Shown: positions 45,342 to 55,242, counted from the stretch's first letter. The stretch: 64,000 nt of DNA from JACKIC01 sp964392305 (GCA_964392305.1 CAYMPV010000003.1:190279-254278), one strand, 5' to 3'. Notes: generated by a model from the letters alone, not told the origin. Numbers and translations: made by a program.

Positions 45342-45812
45342 TCAGATCAGCAGAAGAGTCGTAGCCAGCAGTTCGGTTCGTTGGTCCGTTCTCGGCGGAC
45401 CTGTTGCAGGCGGCAGCACAGCTACGCGCTGCTCACTCGGCGAGTATGCAGGCCACGAATCGAGCACGGCGATCACCGGGGCGTCACTGAACTCGAACGT
45501 GAGGCGCTCAGGGAGTGGCCCCTCGTCGATCACCAACGCGACGTCGGTGCAGCCGCAACGACTGGGCTCGACAGAATCGCCCCCACCACAGTCGCCGTCG
45601 TCGTGCTCGCACTCCCTGCAACCGTCCGGGACCTCGTGGTGATCCTCGCAGCAGGATCCCGGTGCGTGCACGAACTCAACGCTGCCTTGGCAATGCGAAC
45701 CCGTGCAGACCACCAGGAAGCGCGGGAGGCCCAAGCACAGCACGAGCAAGACCGCCCAGATCGAGAACTGGCGGGGCTGACGTGACAGTTGACGACCTCG
45801 GATGGAAACCAC
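45342..45812 (-). CDS. Cys-rich membrane-anchored protein upstream of efflux operon
   Basis: GTG 45812 gives a protein of about 156 residues with one hydrophobic segment (FSIWAVLLVLCLGLPRFLVV). A Cys/Asp/His cluster follows (CTGSHCQGSV, GSCCEDHHEVPDGCRECEHD, CGGGDSVEPSRCGCTD). A longer frame to 45935 is possible. Similar Cys-rich proteins are found next to Cus/Czc operons and are presumed to be periplasmic metal sinks or sensors. The 121-base gap to the channel gene leaves open whether they share a promoter. Confidence 0.55.
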   Translation of the reverse strand: MVSIRGRQLSRQPRQFSIWAVLLVLCLGLPRFLVVCTGSHCQGSVEFVHAPGSCCEDHHEVPDGCRECEHDDGDCGGGDSVEPSRCGCTDVALVIDEGPLPERLTFEFSDAPVIAVLDSWPAYSPSEQRVAVLPPATGPPRTDQRTELLATTLLLI

Positions 45813-45935
45813 GCGGGTGCTGGATCGAGCGGCAGAACCGCTCAGCTTGAGTTCACCTGCAACATACGATTCGTACCACCGGAACTCCAGCTTCTTGGCG
45901 AAGGGTCGCGCCGAGCACGCATGCGCAGTGCCCAC

Positions 45936-46410
45936 CCGCGCAAACTGTCTGCGCCCAAGACAGACCGTTCCCCCCCCGCAACCTGCGCGACGGCACTACG
46001 GCTCTTGTTCCCGATGACGGGCCGCCTCGTTCCGGAACAGGCCGTTCATGCCTCCCACGCCCTCGGCCGCCCAAGAAGTTCGCATTCACGCACGGTCTGG
46101 GGAGCCACTTCCGCTGGTAGTTGCGGACGAACCCGCCCCGCGGTGAAGAGCCGTGGGGCGGTGTCGTGTACGTGGTGAGCGGGCGCAGGTGGCGGGGAGT
46201 GCGCGGGTTGGGGGCGCGCGGCGCGGCGGGCGGCGTGAGTTCGCGAGAGCGGGCGGAGTGGGTCACCCAGGCGGGAACGGTCCTGTTGGGATCGGGTCCG
46301 GTCCGGGTGCTCTCTGCGAACGGTCGAGAGAGCGCGTTCTCTGGTTAACAGTCGGGGCTGGAACGCACTACGCACTCCGTCAGCGGAGCACCATCGCTAC
46401 CGTGTTGGAC
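45936..46410. other. Intergenic region without recognisable gene
   Basis: This is GC-rich sequence between divergent transcription units. No open frame with protein-like composition and no clear promoter or terminator was found. Confidence 0.5.
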
Positions 46411-48018
46411 ATGAGGATCGCCGGCCTTGTAGTGGACCCAGATGAGCGCCCGATCGCGGGCGCCACCGTGACGCTGCAACGCGGAGATCGACCAGTCCAG
46501 GCCACCACCAAGACCGACTCGCTGGGCGAGTTCTCGTTCCAAGTCGACCGGGACGACCAGCGCGGGTCGAGAGTCGTGGCGAGCCTGGATGGCCTGTCGA
46601 GCTGCGCCGAATTCCACCACGACGACCAACCAGGAGCTGCCGCACTCATCCTTGCACTCTGGCCTGCCGTCACGGTCAGTGGCACCGTGGTGGACACCAC
46701 CGGGGAGCCGCTCGCCGACGTCGCCGTCCGAACCGTGCATCACGCGACCACCACCGATGCCAACGGTCGCTACTGTCTGCCCGGACTGCCACGGGGACGT
46801 CACTACGTGAACGTCTGGCGCAACGGGCTGCAGATGCGACTCGTCGAACTTGACGCAGCTTCCGACACAACCCTAGACCTGCGACTCGGACCAGCGAGTG
46901 GCCGCACGATCCGCCTGCGCGCCAACTCGAACCAGACGTCAGAGGTGACGCGCTGGTTCATCTTCTCCTACGTCCCTTGGTGCCTGAACATCAAGGGCAC
47001 GCTGGACCAGAAGGGCGAGCACTCCCTGCACGGCTTGCCGACCGAAATCGCCCTTCAGGGTGGTGTCTGGTGCAAGGGCATGCAGGCCAACCCTAAGGGG
47101 CACTACCTGGAAGCTGACCCCCGACCTGGACAGATCGAGTGGATCACCGACCTGTCACCCAGGCAGATCCAGCGCGTTTCGGGGATCGTGGTCGGCGTGG
47201 ACAACAGGCCGCTCCCTGGCCACGAGGTCCTGCTGCGCTCCAGCTTCGATGTCGACCAACGCACCGTCACCGACGACTCGGGACGCTTCGAACTCACCGC
47301 CCAGATCCCCGACGGCGAGACCTTCGCGCTTAGCCTGCTGAACGGTCCCAAGGTCGTCGACGACGTCGATTCCGAGCTTTGGTTCAACCCAAGCTGCCGG
47401 AACGAACTCCACAGGACACTGCCCACCTCCAGCGAGATCGTGGTCCGCACAGCGCCCGCAGCCGGTATCGCCGGCCGATGTGTCACATCGGACAGCATGC
47501 CGCTCTCCGGAGCCATCGCGACCCTCTACGTGCGATGGACATCGCCGGCTCGACAGACCACAAGCAAGATCGCCGCGACTGACACCGACGCGAACGGTCG
47601 ATTCATGTTCACGGGCCTGAATGCACGCATGGGCGACGGCATGTTCGTGGAGGTGAAGAAGCACCTGCTCGCCGGCGTCAGCGCACCGTTCTCCCTGGTC
47701 GCGGGCTCCGTGATCGAACTACCTCCCATCGTTGCGGAGCAGCTCGGCAGCGTACGCGGCTCACTTCTACTGGCCTCGGGTGCACCGGCAGCGGCGACGG
47801 ATGTCTGCGTGGGGTTGGTGGAAGGCACTTTTGGCGACCACGGTCACGGCACCGCTGAGTCAGGTGCCGACGGTCGCTTCGAAATCCGGGGGCTGCGTCG
47901 GGGCACCTACGCGCTTTGGCGCGGCTGGTATCCAGGCGAAGGCGAACCTCTGACCGCACCATTCGAAGTGCCGTTGGGCCAGGAAGCTGACATCGGGCTG
48001 ATCACCATCGAATCGTGA
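46411..48018 (+). CDS. Carboxypeptidase-regulatory-like repeat protein
   Basis: This is a 535-residue protein from ATG 46411; the upstream frame is open but not protein-like. At least five Ig-like carboxypeptidase-regulatory units are seen: MRIAGLVVDPDERPIAGATV, VSGTVVDTTGEPLADVAVRT with DANGRYCLPGLPRGRHYVNV, VSGIVVGVDNRPLPGHEVLL, IAGRCVTSDSMPLSGAIATL, and GADGRFEIRGLRRGTYALWR. No signal peptide is evident, which is odd for this class, so the true start may lie upstream. It is followed by a related lipoprotein gene. Confidence 0.7.
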   Translation: MRIAGLVVDPDERPIAGATVTLQRGDRPVQATTKTDSLGEFSFQVDRDDQRGSRVVASLDGLSSCAEFHHDDQPGAAALILALWPAVTVSGTVVDTTGEPLADVAVRTVHHATTTDANGRYCLPGLPRGRHYVNVWRNGLQMRLVELDAASDTTLDLRLGPASGRTIRLRANSNQTSEVTRWFIFSYVPWCLNIKGTLDQKGEHSLHGLPTEIALQGGVWCKGMQANPKGHYLEADPRPGQIEWITDLSPRQIQRVSGIVVGVDNRPLPGHEVLLRSSFDVDQRTVTDDSGRFELTAQIPDGETFALSLLNGPKVVDDVDSELWFNPSCRNELHRTLPTSSEIVVRTAPAAGIAGRCVTSDSMPLSGAIATLYVRWTSPARQTTSKIAATDTDANGRFMFTGLNARMGDGMFVEVKKHLLAGVSAPFSLVAGSVIELPPIVAEQLGSVRGSLLLASGAPAAATDVCVGLVEGTFGDHGHGTAESGADGRFEIRGLRRGTYALWRGWYPGEGEPLTAPFEVPLGQEADIGLITIES

Positions 48019-48130
48019 TCGCAGGTGACGACTGTGGAACGCCAACTCAACACGTAGCCTGCCGCCGACGCGCCCTCGACTGGATCCCCCGCCGGCAACC
48101 CTTTCGGTGACTGTCGAATACCATCCCACC

Positions 48131-49246
48131 ATGATGCGAAGCTCTCGATTCATGGCTGCAACCTACCTCTTCGCGTTGGCGGCCTGCAGCCTGCCGCGGC
48201 ACGGTGAGCCGGGAGTGGCAGCCGGGAGCCGCCCTGTGCTCGTCGGCACGCTGGTCGATGGAGATGGTCGCTCGCTGCCCAACGAGTCAACAACCCTCAA
48301 CGTGTGGACGGACGGGGCGTTGGTCGGGGGCCTGACCGTAGTCTCGGACAATGACGGGCACTTCCGCATCGACAGCGATGGGCTGGAGCAGTTTGCCATT
48401 CCATCATCCAAACCACGCACCATCGGACTGGTTGGATCGGAAGACCGCATCTCGTTCTACGACGCCCGGCGCTCTTTGGCCCCTGGGTTGCACGACATCG
48501 GAGACCTGTTGTTCTCGCATCCCGGCGACAGTCGAGCACTCCGACAACTCGGCGATGCGGAGTTGCTGGCCAGGCTGCAGATCGTCAGCGCCGCAGGCCC
48601 CGGGAGTGACGGAGCCCGGGACGCATGCCTGCAAGAGATGGCGCGGCGAGGTGGCACCCTGATGTGCGATCGCTTGCAACGCCTGGAGGCAGAACTGCAA
48701 GAGCAGCAGCCCGAGTCCGACACCGACACCGCACTCATCACAGCCAGAAACCGGGCCGAGCGGATGGCGGACCCGATCGAACTGGGCCTGCGACACGCCG
48801 ATCCGGCGGGACTCCAGTGCCAGCTCTCCGACTTGCCGACGGTCTCGTTCGCCCTGGTGAATCGCGACCCCAAGGGCCGGCTGCTTCGCTTCCATCTCAA
48901 ACCCCAAAGCAGGAACGAAGACCTTGCCGTCGACTGCGTCGGACCCGATGGAGCAGGCGCTTCATTCGACCTCATCCAGACTGGCGGCAGCGGCCTCCGC
49001 ATGCTCGGACAGTCCAGCGAGATCGCTCCCGGGGAAGCAGCCGCGGTCGAGGTTCCGCTGTCTTCGTGCCTCATCATCAAGTCACCGGGTCGATACCGCA
49101 TCCGGCTCGCCTTTCGGACCGACACGAGGGAGATGGTCGACGGGACCTACACCCCGGATGGCTGGAAGTCGCTGAATCGACTGATCAGGGGAGCGATCTT
49201 CGTCTACTCGCCGTGGATCACGCTCGACGTTCATGACGACAACTGA
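48131..49246 (+). CDS. Hypothetical lipoprotein with Ig-like N-terminus
   Basis: This is a protein of about 371 residues. ATG 48131 (or 48134) precedes the signal FMAATYLFALAACSLPR (lipobox LAAC). The first domain, VLVGTLVDGDGRSLPNESTT with NDGHFRIDSDG, is a carboxypeptidase-regulatory-like fold as in the gene upstream. The middle is helical (ELLARLQIVSAAG). The C-terminus is beta-rich, ending FVYSPWITLDVHDDN. The enzymatic role is unknown. The 112-base spacing suggests possible co-transcription with 46411-48018. Confidence 0.65.
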   Translation: MMRSSRFMAATYLFALAACSLPRHGEPGVAAGSRPVLVGTLVDGDGRSLPNESTTLNVWTDGALVGGLTVVSDNDGHFRIDSDGLEQFAIPSSKPRTIGLVGSEDRISFYDARRSLAPGLHDIGDLLFSHPGDSRALRQLGDAELLARLQIVSAAGPGSDGARDACLQEMARRGGTLMCDRLQRLEAELQEQQPESDTDTALITARNRAERMADPIELGLRHADPAGLQCQLSDLPTVSFALVNRDPKGRLLRFHLKPQSRNEDLAVDCVGPDGAGASFDLIQTGGSGLRMLGQSSEIAPGEAAAVEVPLSSCLIIKSPGRYRIRLAFRTDTREMVDGTYTPDGWKSLNRLIRGAIFVYSPWITLDVHDDN

Positions 49247-49338
49247 CTCGTCCGAGCCAGCACAGCCCCGCGCGTCACGAACTCCGCCATCCCCACGGCT
49301 CGTTGCCCACACCCGCCCCTGAGCAGATACTCGGCCCC

Positions 49339-49689
49339 ATGACACCAGCCCCTGCCAAGCGCGGCCGCAAGTCCGACCCCAACTCCAAGTCCGGACAGAT
49401 CCGCGCCCTCCTCGCCTCCGGCATGTCCGCCAACGAGATCGCCAAGAAGGTCGACTGCAAACCTGCCCTCGTCTACAACGTCAAGGCGAAGGCCGGCGGC
49501 GCCAAGAAGCGCGGTCCGGGGCGGCCGGCGAAGGCCGCGACCAAGGCGACCCAGGCCAGGGCGACCACGTCGGCGTCGGCCGGGCTCGACGACATCCTCG
49601 CCGCCGTGAGGGGTGCTGAGCAGGAACGGATGCGGCTGTGGGCGGCGATCGAGAAGATCCAGGCGGTGCTTGCCGGTGCTTTGACTTGA
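49339..49689 (+). CDS. Small helix-turn-helix DNA-binding protein, copy 2
   Basis: This is a 116-residue paralogue of 45-395, about 80 percent identical by eye. It has the same HTH (GQIRALLASGMSANEIAKKV), AT-hook-like KRGPGRPAK and C-terminal EQERMRLWAAIEKIQAVLAG. The shared start context (CAGATACT, then ATGACACC) supports ATG 49339. It stands alone between exported-protein genes. Two copies nearly 50 kb apart suggest past duplication or mobile spread of a small regulator. Confidence 0.7.
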   Translation: MTPAPAKRGRKSDPNSKSGQIRALLASGMSANEIAKKVDCKPALVYNVKAKAGGAKKRGPGRPAKAATKATQARATTSASAGLDDILAAVRGAEQERMRLWAAIEKIQAVLAGALT

Positions 49690-49895
49690 GAGGTGCGGCC
49701 ATCGGACGCGTCCAAGCGCAAGATTCCCCACAGATGAATGATGGCGCGAGGCCACGCGGTTGCCGCCAACGACATCCTTCACCAGAGTGATCGTGTCGGC
49801 TGCGGAGGCGTCACGACCGACTCGACGACGGCCCCTGCGAGCGATACCGTCGCAGCCCTGCGTCCACATGGAACGCGAGGAACATAAGGAGAGCC

Positions 49896-51614
49896 ATGAC
49901 CACAACGCTTCGACTCGTCATGCTACGGATCGCCCTACTCGGGCTGTCCTGGACCACTGCCCTTGCGCAGAACGTCTTCTACGTCCACGGCGGCAACCCG
50001 GGCAACGCTACCGGCTTCTTCGCTTCCGACGACGACACGCCGGGCATCCAGGCCGCGATCGACGCTGCGCGCGCGTTCATCGCGCAGACCGGTCAGGTTG
50101 CGACCGTCGAGTTCGAACCATTTGGAACCTACCATTTGGTCTCGACGACGGTTGGCGACGTCGCACTCTTCGTCAATCAGTGCACTGCCGGCACACTGCG
50201 CTTCGAGGGTAAGAACGCGACGCTCGTCCACCGCCCCCTCTTGGGTCAGTCGCTCGCCATCCGCGATAGCGCGAGAGTCGAAGTGCACGAACTCTTCTTC
50301 GACCGAGACCCAAAGCCGTTCATGCAAGGCATCGTCGAATTCGTTCATGCGACCGGAGAAGTCGACGTGCGTTACCACCAAGGGCTCGCGCCGGAGCTGA
50401 TGCCGCCGCCCGATCCGAACGCCTCTCCCCCAATTCGCCACTGGGGCTGGCTGCTCGATCCGTCGGTGCCGGGTCGCCCCAAACAGGGCACGGCGAGCTA
50501 CTACTTGGCACCGCCGCCCATCAACCTGACACCGACCCAGAACCCACCGCTCTACCAGTTCACCATCGGCGCGCCTGCCAGTTCGGACTTCGCAGTTGGC
50601 GACCGCTGGACTTGGCACTACCGCGAAGGCGGAAACAACATCCACATACGCAATTCCAAGGAGATCACCATCCACAGGTGTGTGTCGTACGCTGCCGGGT
50701 CGATGTTTGTGAATGCAGACAACTGTCACCAGCTGGACATTGTGGGGTGCGACGTTTCGATCCAGGCAGGCTGGTGGCGTTCTCTGAACGGGGACGGACT
50801 GCACATCAAGAGGTCGACCGACGTGGTCATCGATTCCTGCACGATCCGCGGCAACAGCGATGACGGCATCAACCTGTCCGAGGTCGACTTCTTCACAGTT
50901 TCCAACTGCCTGTTCGAGAACAAGCGCCGCCACGCGATCGTACTCGACACCGACGACGGCGGCGGCGCGAGCCCGCCCAACTCAACGTTTGGCGCAATCT
51001 TCAACAACATCGCCGAGTACAACGGCGGCGCATTCGTGTCGCACCAGGGCGGCGACTACAACACGGTGTCGATACTCGGCAACACGCCGATGTGGAACAA
51101 CCGCACGAAGGCGGCGGGCCGCAACTTCTACGTGCAGCTCGAGTCGATCGGCGCCCCCTTACTCGCCAGCGCGGAGATCGGACCGACCGGAGTCTGGTCA
51201 CCCTCGGACCCGGCGATCGCCAAGACGCTGTTGCCACAGACCGATCGTCGTTGGCACTGGCAGTACCTCGACCAGACCCGCGGACTGCTCGTTCACCGCG
51301 CCGCGCGCGACACCATGAAGTGGCTCTACCTCGGTAGCGAACATCCGTCGCCGGTGGCCGGCGATCAGGCGAAGCTACGTCCACCGACCGGCCAGTGGAA
51401 CCCGGATGAGAACATCTGGTTCTTGGAGCCCATCGCCGGCACCCAGCACGTGCGCTTGCGCCTCTACGCCGCCCAAGTCACCCCACCGGCGCAGCTGTAT
51501 CTGACGCTCACGCCGGTCGGCGCTACCCCGGTGCGCGGCGATCCGCTCACGTTGCAGCCGCTCGACCCTTCGAACAGGCTGCAGATCTGGCGCTGGTCAC
51601 TCATCGAGGACTGA
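49896..51614 (+). CDS. Secreted right-handed beta-helix protein
   Basis: This is a 572-residue protein with an AAGGAG site and a cleavable signal (MLRIALLGLSWTTALAQ). The opening FASDDDTPGIQAAIDAARAF is typical of pectate-lyase-like beta-helix enzymes (..DDT.aiQ.AiD.A). Parallel helix coils follow: HIRNSKEITIHRCVSYAAGS, LHIKRSTDVVIDSCTIRGNS, DDGINLSEVDFFTVSNCLFE. The C-terminal about 100 residues (WLYLGSEHPSPV, LYLTLTPVGATPV, LQIWRWSLI) look like a small beta domain, perhaps ricin-like. A polysaccharide-active role is likely; the substrate is unknown. Confidence 0.75.
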   Translation: MTTTLRLVMLRIALLGLSWTTALAQNVFYVHGGNPGNATGFFASDDDTPGIQAAIDAARAFIAQTGQVATVEFEPFGTYHLVSTTVGDVALFVNQCTAGTLRFEGKNATLVHRPLLGQSLAIRDSARVEVHELFFDRDPKPFMQGIVEFVHATGEVDVRYHQGLAPELMPPPDPNASPPIRHWGWLLDPSVPGRPKQGTASYYLAPPPINLTPTQNPPLYQFTIGAPASSDFAVGDRWTWHYREGGNNIHIRNSKEITIHRCVSYAAGSMFVNADNCHQLDIVGCDVSIQAGWWRSLNGDGLHIKRSTDVVIDSCTIRGNSDDGINLSEVDFFTVSNCLFENKRRHAIVLDTDDGGGASPPNSTFGAIFNNIAEYNGGAFVSHQGGDYNTVSILGNTPMWNNRTKAAGRNFYVQLESIGAPLLASAEIGPTGVWSPSDPAIAKTLLPQTDRRWHWQYLDQTRGLLVHRAARDTMKWLYLGSEHPSPVAGDQAKLRPPTGQWNPDENIWFLEPIAGTQHVRLRLYAAQVTPPAQLYLTLTPVGATPVRGDPLTLQPLDPSNRLQIWRWSLIED

Positions 51615-51725
51615 CCAGTCGCATTCCCAGTAGCATGCGGCTGTGCAAGACCTAACAACATGAAGCCGCACCAATACTCGCTGACCATGTGGCGTCTAAT
51701 TCAGCGATTAAGGCAATATGCACAA

Positions 51726-53342
51726 TTACGCTTTTCCACAGCAGTTCTTGAACTTCCGACCGCTGCCGCAAGGACACTTGGCGTTTCGCGCGGTCCCTGA
51801 GACCTTTGGATGCCCGCCAGCTGACCGCACATCGTCCTCCGACAAGGTCACGCTGCCGCTTCGCCATGAGGACACAGCATCCTGACGCCCCCAAATGCGG
51901 AGGGCCGACTCAACAGCCCAATACCAAAACTTCAATCGCTGCATCGCGTCGTCGCTCGCCTGGAAGGAATTGTCCAGGGGCCACACCGACCGGTACCATG
52001 AACACGATTCGAATACGGATTCCCACGCGAAGGGAGCCACTTGCGGATCCAGCAACATAGCCATCTCATGCAAGTCGCTCTCGGTGATAGCTCCACTACG
52101 CACCATCGCCATGGCGAACGTGTTCATATCGACATGCTCGACCTCATGCGGATCACGGTCGCCGCAAGACGCACAGGCATCTCTCCCGGTGACGTACACA
52201 TACACGCATCCGCATGAGGCACACTTGAGGAGCGGACGCCGCCACGCTCCTGATGAACACCTCAACGGCGGCAGGCCAAGCGGCGCAATCCCACCATCGT
52301 CGGCACGCAGGCTGCTCACCTTCGAAGCGATTTGGCGTTCTGCCCACTGACAAGCTGCCTCCAAGCCCTCAAGAGGGGACACCTTGAAGGAAAACGCCCG
52401 CATGAACGCAGATCCAATCTCCGACATCATGCCCGAAGTGGGCACACCTCCCTTACGGAGTATCGCAGTCGTCAACCGCAGCTGGCCAAGCAACTCATAC
52501 TCAATCATGTGCCCTGACGGATCACTGTCCACCATGATAGCAAACCTAGACCGCGAGGCGTAGTACAAGAACTTGTCTCGTGGTGTCCACTCGGCACGAC
52601 CAGGCATGTCCACAAGTAGGAACGCGCCCTCGTATTGGCGCTGGAGCCGGTCTCGCAACTCAGCCAACTCGCCTAGCCGAGTCGGCTTGTAGCTCCCCAG
52701 CACAATGACGGACTGCAGGCTCCCGTGTAGGTCAAGCATCGCCGCCAGACGCGATTTCGCGAATGCATCGACCGCCATACTTTGCACTTCACGAGCTATT
52801 GCATTCGTCCACTGCTTCAGCGATACCCCGGATGACACCCAATCCGACGGCACGTACATGATCAGCGGCAAGTACCTATACCTCCCTATAGCGGAGGCGT
52901 TGATGGCCAAGCCAACGAACGAGTATCGAGCCCGGCCCGGAGCAACAAGCGTGCGAGCAACGCCAATATCGACTTCGGGCGGAACTGAACGCTCACCGTA
53001 CGTGGACAAGACTAGCAGCCCATCCGGGAGACCCGGAATGCCCGCCTGCCCCGCGCCATCGACCGCAATATCTTGGTAGTCCTCGAACAGTATGCACAGG
53101 TCCGACCCTTGCCCGCCAACCCACTCATAGATCGACCGATCGCCGACTGGGCTACGGTACGCAACAACTAGATAGTTGCCATAGACACCCATTCTGACGC
53201 ACGCTGCCTCCAGCCATATGGGGACTCGGCACTCATTCAGGTCTTCGCGCAGGCTCGCCGCGAAGTCGGCAGCCCATAGACGAGCCCGCTCTTCGGTCCA
53301 CGGTCCTGCCAGGGAGGGTATCTGTTGTGTCACTTTGCCCAT
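51726..53342 (-). CDS. TIR-like / zinc-ribbon / SEC-C protein
   Basis: This is a 538-residue protein. Residues about 225-310 (SVIVLGSYKPTRL, LRDRLQRQYEGAFLLVDMPG, YYASRSRFAIMVDSDPSGHM, IEYELLGQL) resemble a TIR or nucleoside-deoxyribosyltransferase-like fold, with Glu in IEYELLG as a candidate catalytic residue. A zinc ribbon follows (CASCGCVYVY ... CASCGDRD), and the C-terminus is a canonical SEC-C zinc motif (CPCGSGRKFKNCC). Such combinations appear in predicted conflict effectors. Third-position GC is lower than in flanking genes, suggesting horizontal acquisition. The TIR-like call is tentative; SEC-C is certain. Confidence 0.7.
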   Translation of the reverse strand: MGKVTQQIPSLAGPWTEERARLWAADFAASLREDLNECRVPIWLEAACVRMGVYGNYLVVAYRSPVGDRSIYEWVGGQGSDLCILFEDYQDIAVDGAGQAGIPGLPDGLLVLSTYGERSVPPEVDIGVARTLVAPGRARYSFVGLAINASAIGRYRYLPLIMYVPSDWVSSGVSLKQWTNAIAREVQSMAVDAFAKSRLAAMLDLHGSLQSVIVLGSYKPTRLGELAELRDRLQRQYEGAFLLVDMPGRAEWTPRDKFLYYASRSRFAIMVDSDPSGHMIEYELLGQLRLTTAILRKGGVPTSGMMSEIGSAFMRAFSFKVSPLEGLEAACQWAERQIASKVSSLRADDGGIAPLGLPPLRCSSGAWRRPLLKCASCGCVYVYVTGRDACASCGDRDPHEVEHVDMNTFAMAMVRSGAITESDLHEMAMLLDPQVAPFAWESVFESCSWYRSVWPLDNSFQASDDAMQRLKFWYWAVESALRIWGRQDAVSSWRSGSVTLSEDDVRSAGGHPKVSGTARNAKCPCGSGRKFKNCCGKA

Positions 53343-53489
53343 TCACCACCGCTCTGCGAGTCCTGACCTCGCGATCTAGCTCTAGCCGCCGCAGGAGAAC
53401 ACGCAGTACAGCTCCCGGTCAAGAGGCGATGCCGATCGTGCCGGCTCGTTCGCGAACTGCCATCCTTGCGACACACAGGAGTCACCCTT

Positions 53490-53745
53490 TCCAAGCTCAC
53501 CTCCAAGCGGCTCCCTGACCGCTTTCCCCGAGGTGCCACTTGGCCAAGAAGCCATCCCCGCCCGTCGAGACCGTCGCGATCGACCGGCTCTACTGCTCGC
53601 CCACCTATCCCCGCCGGAACGAACCGGCCATCCACCACGTCGCAGCGAGCATCCGCCGCTTCTGCTGGCAGCAGCCCATCGTCACCCACCCTTCCGGAGA
53701 GGCAGTCGCCGAAAACGCTCGACTGAAGGCCGTTAGCCCCCTGGC
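53490..53745 (+). pseudogene. ParB-domain methyltransferase fragment (5' end only)
   Basis: It holds about 50 bases of the shared leader plus about 68 codons from TTG 53540 (MAKKPSPPVETVAIDRLYCS ... GEAVAENARLKA). Then similarity to the other copies stops and the frame ends in unrelated sequence. Substitutions at conserved sites (PTYPRRNE, RRFCWQQP, GEAVAENAR for GEVVAGNTR) fit a decaying remnant. It has neither linker nor catalytic domain. Confidence 0.8.
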
Positions 53746-53945
53746 GGCAAGGCCAGGAACCCCGCCTCCGCTGACCACCGAGCACCGAGCCGACTGAAAG
53801 ACGCCTCCCTGAGCTTGAGAAGACCGCCAGCACCGCCGATTTCGGCAGATCGGGCCAGCGCAACTGACTTCGAGCAACGCAACCGCTGCAGGGTCGCCGC
53901 CCGCCCGTTCGCTGTAAGCGCCTTGCTTCCGGCTGCCCGAGCGAC

Positions 53946-55211
53946 ATGATCGCCGGATCCAGACTGGTGGAGATCGCGATCATGGATGAGCATTCGGTCA
54001 CATTCCCAGACCGCGTGTCCCGCATTCTACGGGCGCGCAAGATTCCACACATCGCGGCGCTGACGTTCCTCGGTGCGATTGTGGCACATAGAATCGTCGG
54101 GCCAGAACACACCACGCTTCGGCAGGCTTTAGAAGTAGTCATCATCAGCGGATTGCTTAGCTTCCTGCTGTCGCTTTCATCGCGCATGAATCAGATTCAG
54201 TCCCTGCTGCCAAGCACCACGTTATCTGCCCGCATGGCGGAACTGTGCCCCATGATGCGATCCATTGCCGAGCATCGCTACCGTCGCGTAGACGCTTCAG
54301 TAGCCGAAATGGCAGCCGGCAATTTTGTGCAGAATGTGGTCCTTCCTGCGGCCGACTTGGGCGTCACATTCTCCGCAATACTCGAGAGTGTCCGCAGTCG
54401 CTTCGAGACTGTTAGCGTGAGCCAATTCTGGACATCGGGCAACATGGGTGGAGCAGCGTTGGAAGACTACGCAATTCGCAACTATGAGTGCGCCCGCCGT
54501 GGCGCCACAGTTCGTCGCTACTTAATCGTTGACGATACCGCACACCTCCGCGGCTGGGTTCGCAGGGCGGCGGTGGCACTTCTGGAACGCGAGGAGCAGT
54601 TGGCTCAAGACAGCACAAAGGGAAAAGGCAAACTAGAGTTGTACTTGATTCCCCGAGCGGATCTCGGCGAATGGGACCAGCGCAGCAACTTCGCCATTTG
54701 GGACGACGTCAACGGGGATGACTGGCACGTCGAGATGACTCACGAAGAGGGCGAGGATGGCGGTCAAGTCTTCAGTCGCCTCCAAATAGGGAAGGGAGCG
54801 TCACAGGCCATGGTGCATCAGCTCAAACGGTGTAACGCGTTAACCTCGGCATCCCAATATCGCGCCACTTTCAAGGCCTATCACCTTCGCAAATCGAAGA
54901 CTCGGTCACAGTGGCTCCATCATCCGCGGGCGACCATGCACAACGGTCCTACCACTCTCGATGTCGAACTGTGGGATTATGACAAAGATCCTGACGGCAC
55001 GCGGTCATTCGGCTTCGGTGTGGGACTAAAGTTGGATGGAGAGCGACGCGGCGCGGCACCGGTCCCCGTAGGGGCGACCGTCACGCTTTCCATGGACGGG
55101 AAGGCATTAAGCCATCCGGATGTACGTCGCGTCACTGCCGGCAAGTGCCGTGTCTGCTGGGCGCGTTCGGATGATCGCGGCCGGTGGCGCGTCGGCCTTG
55201 CACCAGCCTAA
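53946..55211 (+). CDS. Membrane-anchored protein of unknown function
   Basis: This is a 421-residue protein from ATG 53946 (ATG 53982 is also plausible). Two N-terminal hydrophobic segments (HIAALTFLGAIVAHRIVG, ALEVVIISGLLSFLLSLS) anchor it. The large soluble part contains MRSIAEHRYRRVDASVAEMA, RRYLIVDDTAHLRGWVRRAA and an FAIWDDVNGDDWHVEM region reminiscent of phospholipase-D-like or sensor domains without clear catalytic motifs. Base composition is less GC-rich than the neighbours. It sits between methyltransferase remnants in a defence-like neighbourhood. No family is recognised. Confidence 0.6.
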   Translation: MIAGSRLVEIAIMDEHSVTFPDRVSRILRARKIPHIAALTFLGAIVAHRIVGPEHTTLRQALEVVIISGLLSFLLSLSSRMNQIQSLLPSTTLSARMAELCPMMRSIAEHRYRRVDASVAEMAAGNFVQNVVLPAADLGVTFSAILESVRSRFETVSVSQFWTSGNMGGAALEDYAIRNYECARRGATVRRYLIVDDTAHLRGWVRRAAVALLEREEQLAQDSTKGKGKLELYLIPRADLGEWDQRSNFAIWDDVNGDDWHVEMTHEEGEDGGQVFSRLQIGKGASQAMVHQLKRCNALTSASQYRATFKAYHLRKSKTRSQWLHHPRATMHNGPTTLDVELWDYDKDPDGTRSFGFGVGLKLDGERRGAAPVPVGATVTLSMDGKALSHPDVRRVTAGKCRVCWARSDDRGRWRVGLAPA

Positions 55212-55242
55212 GCGGCCGAGAAGCTCCGCGCGTTCTCGGCTC

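Noticed and set aside
53760..53945. CRISPR or other regular short repeats in the window
   Set aside because: No regularly spaced direct repeats were found here or elsewhere. The only repeat arrays are iteron-like, attC-like or duplicated genes.
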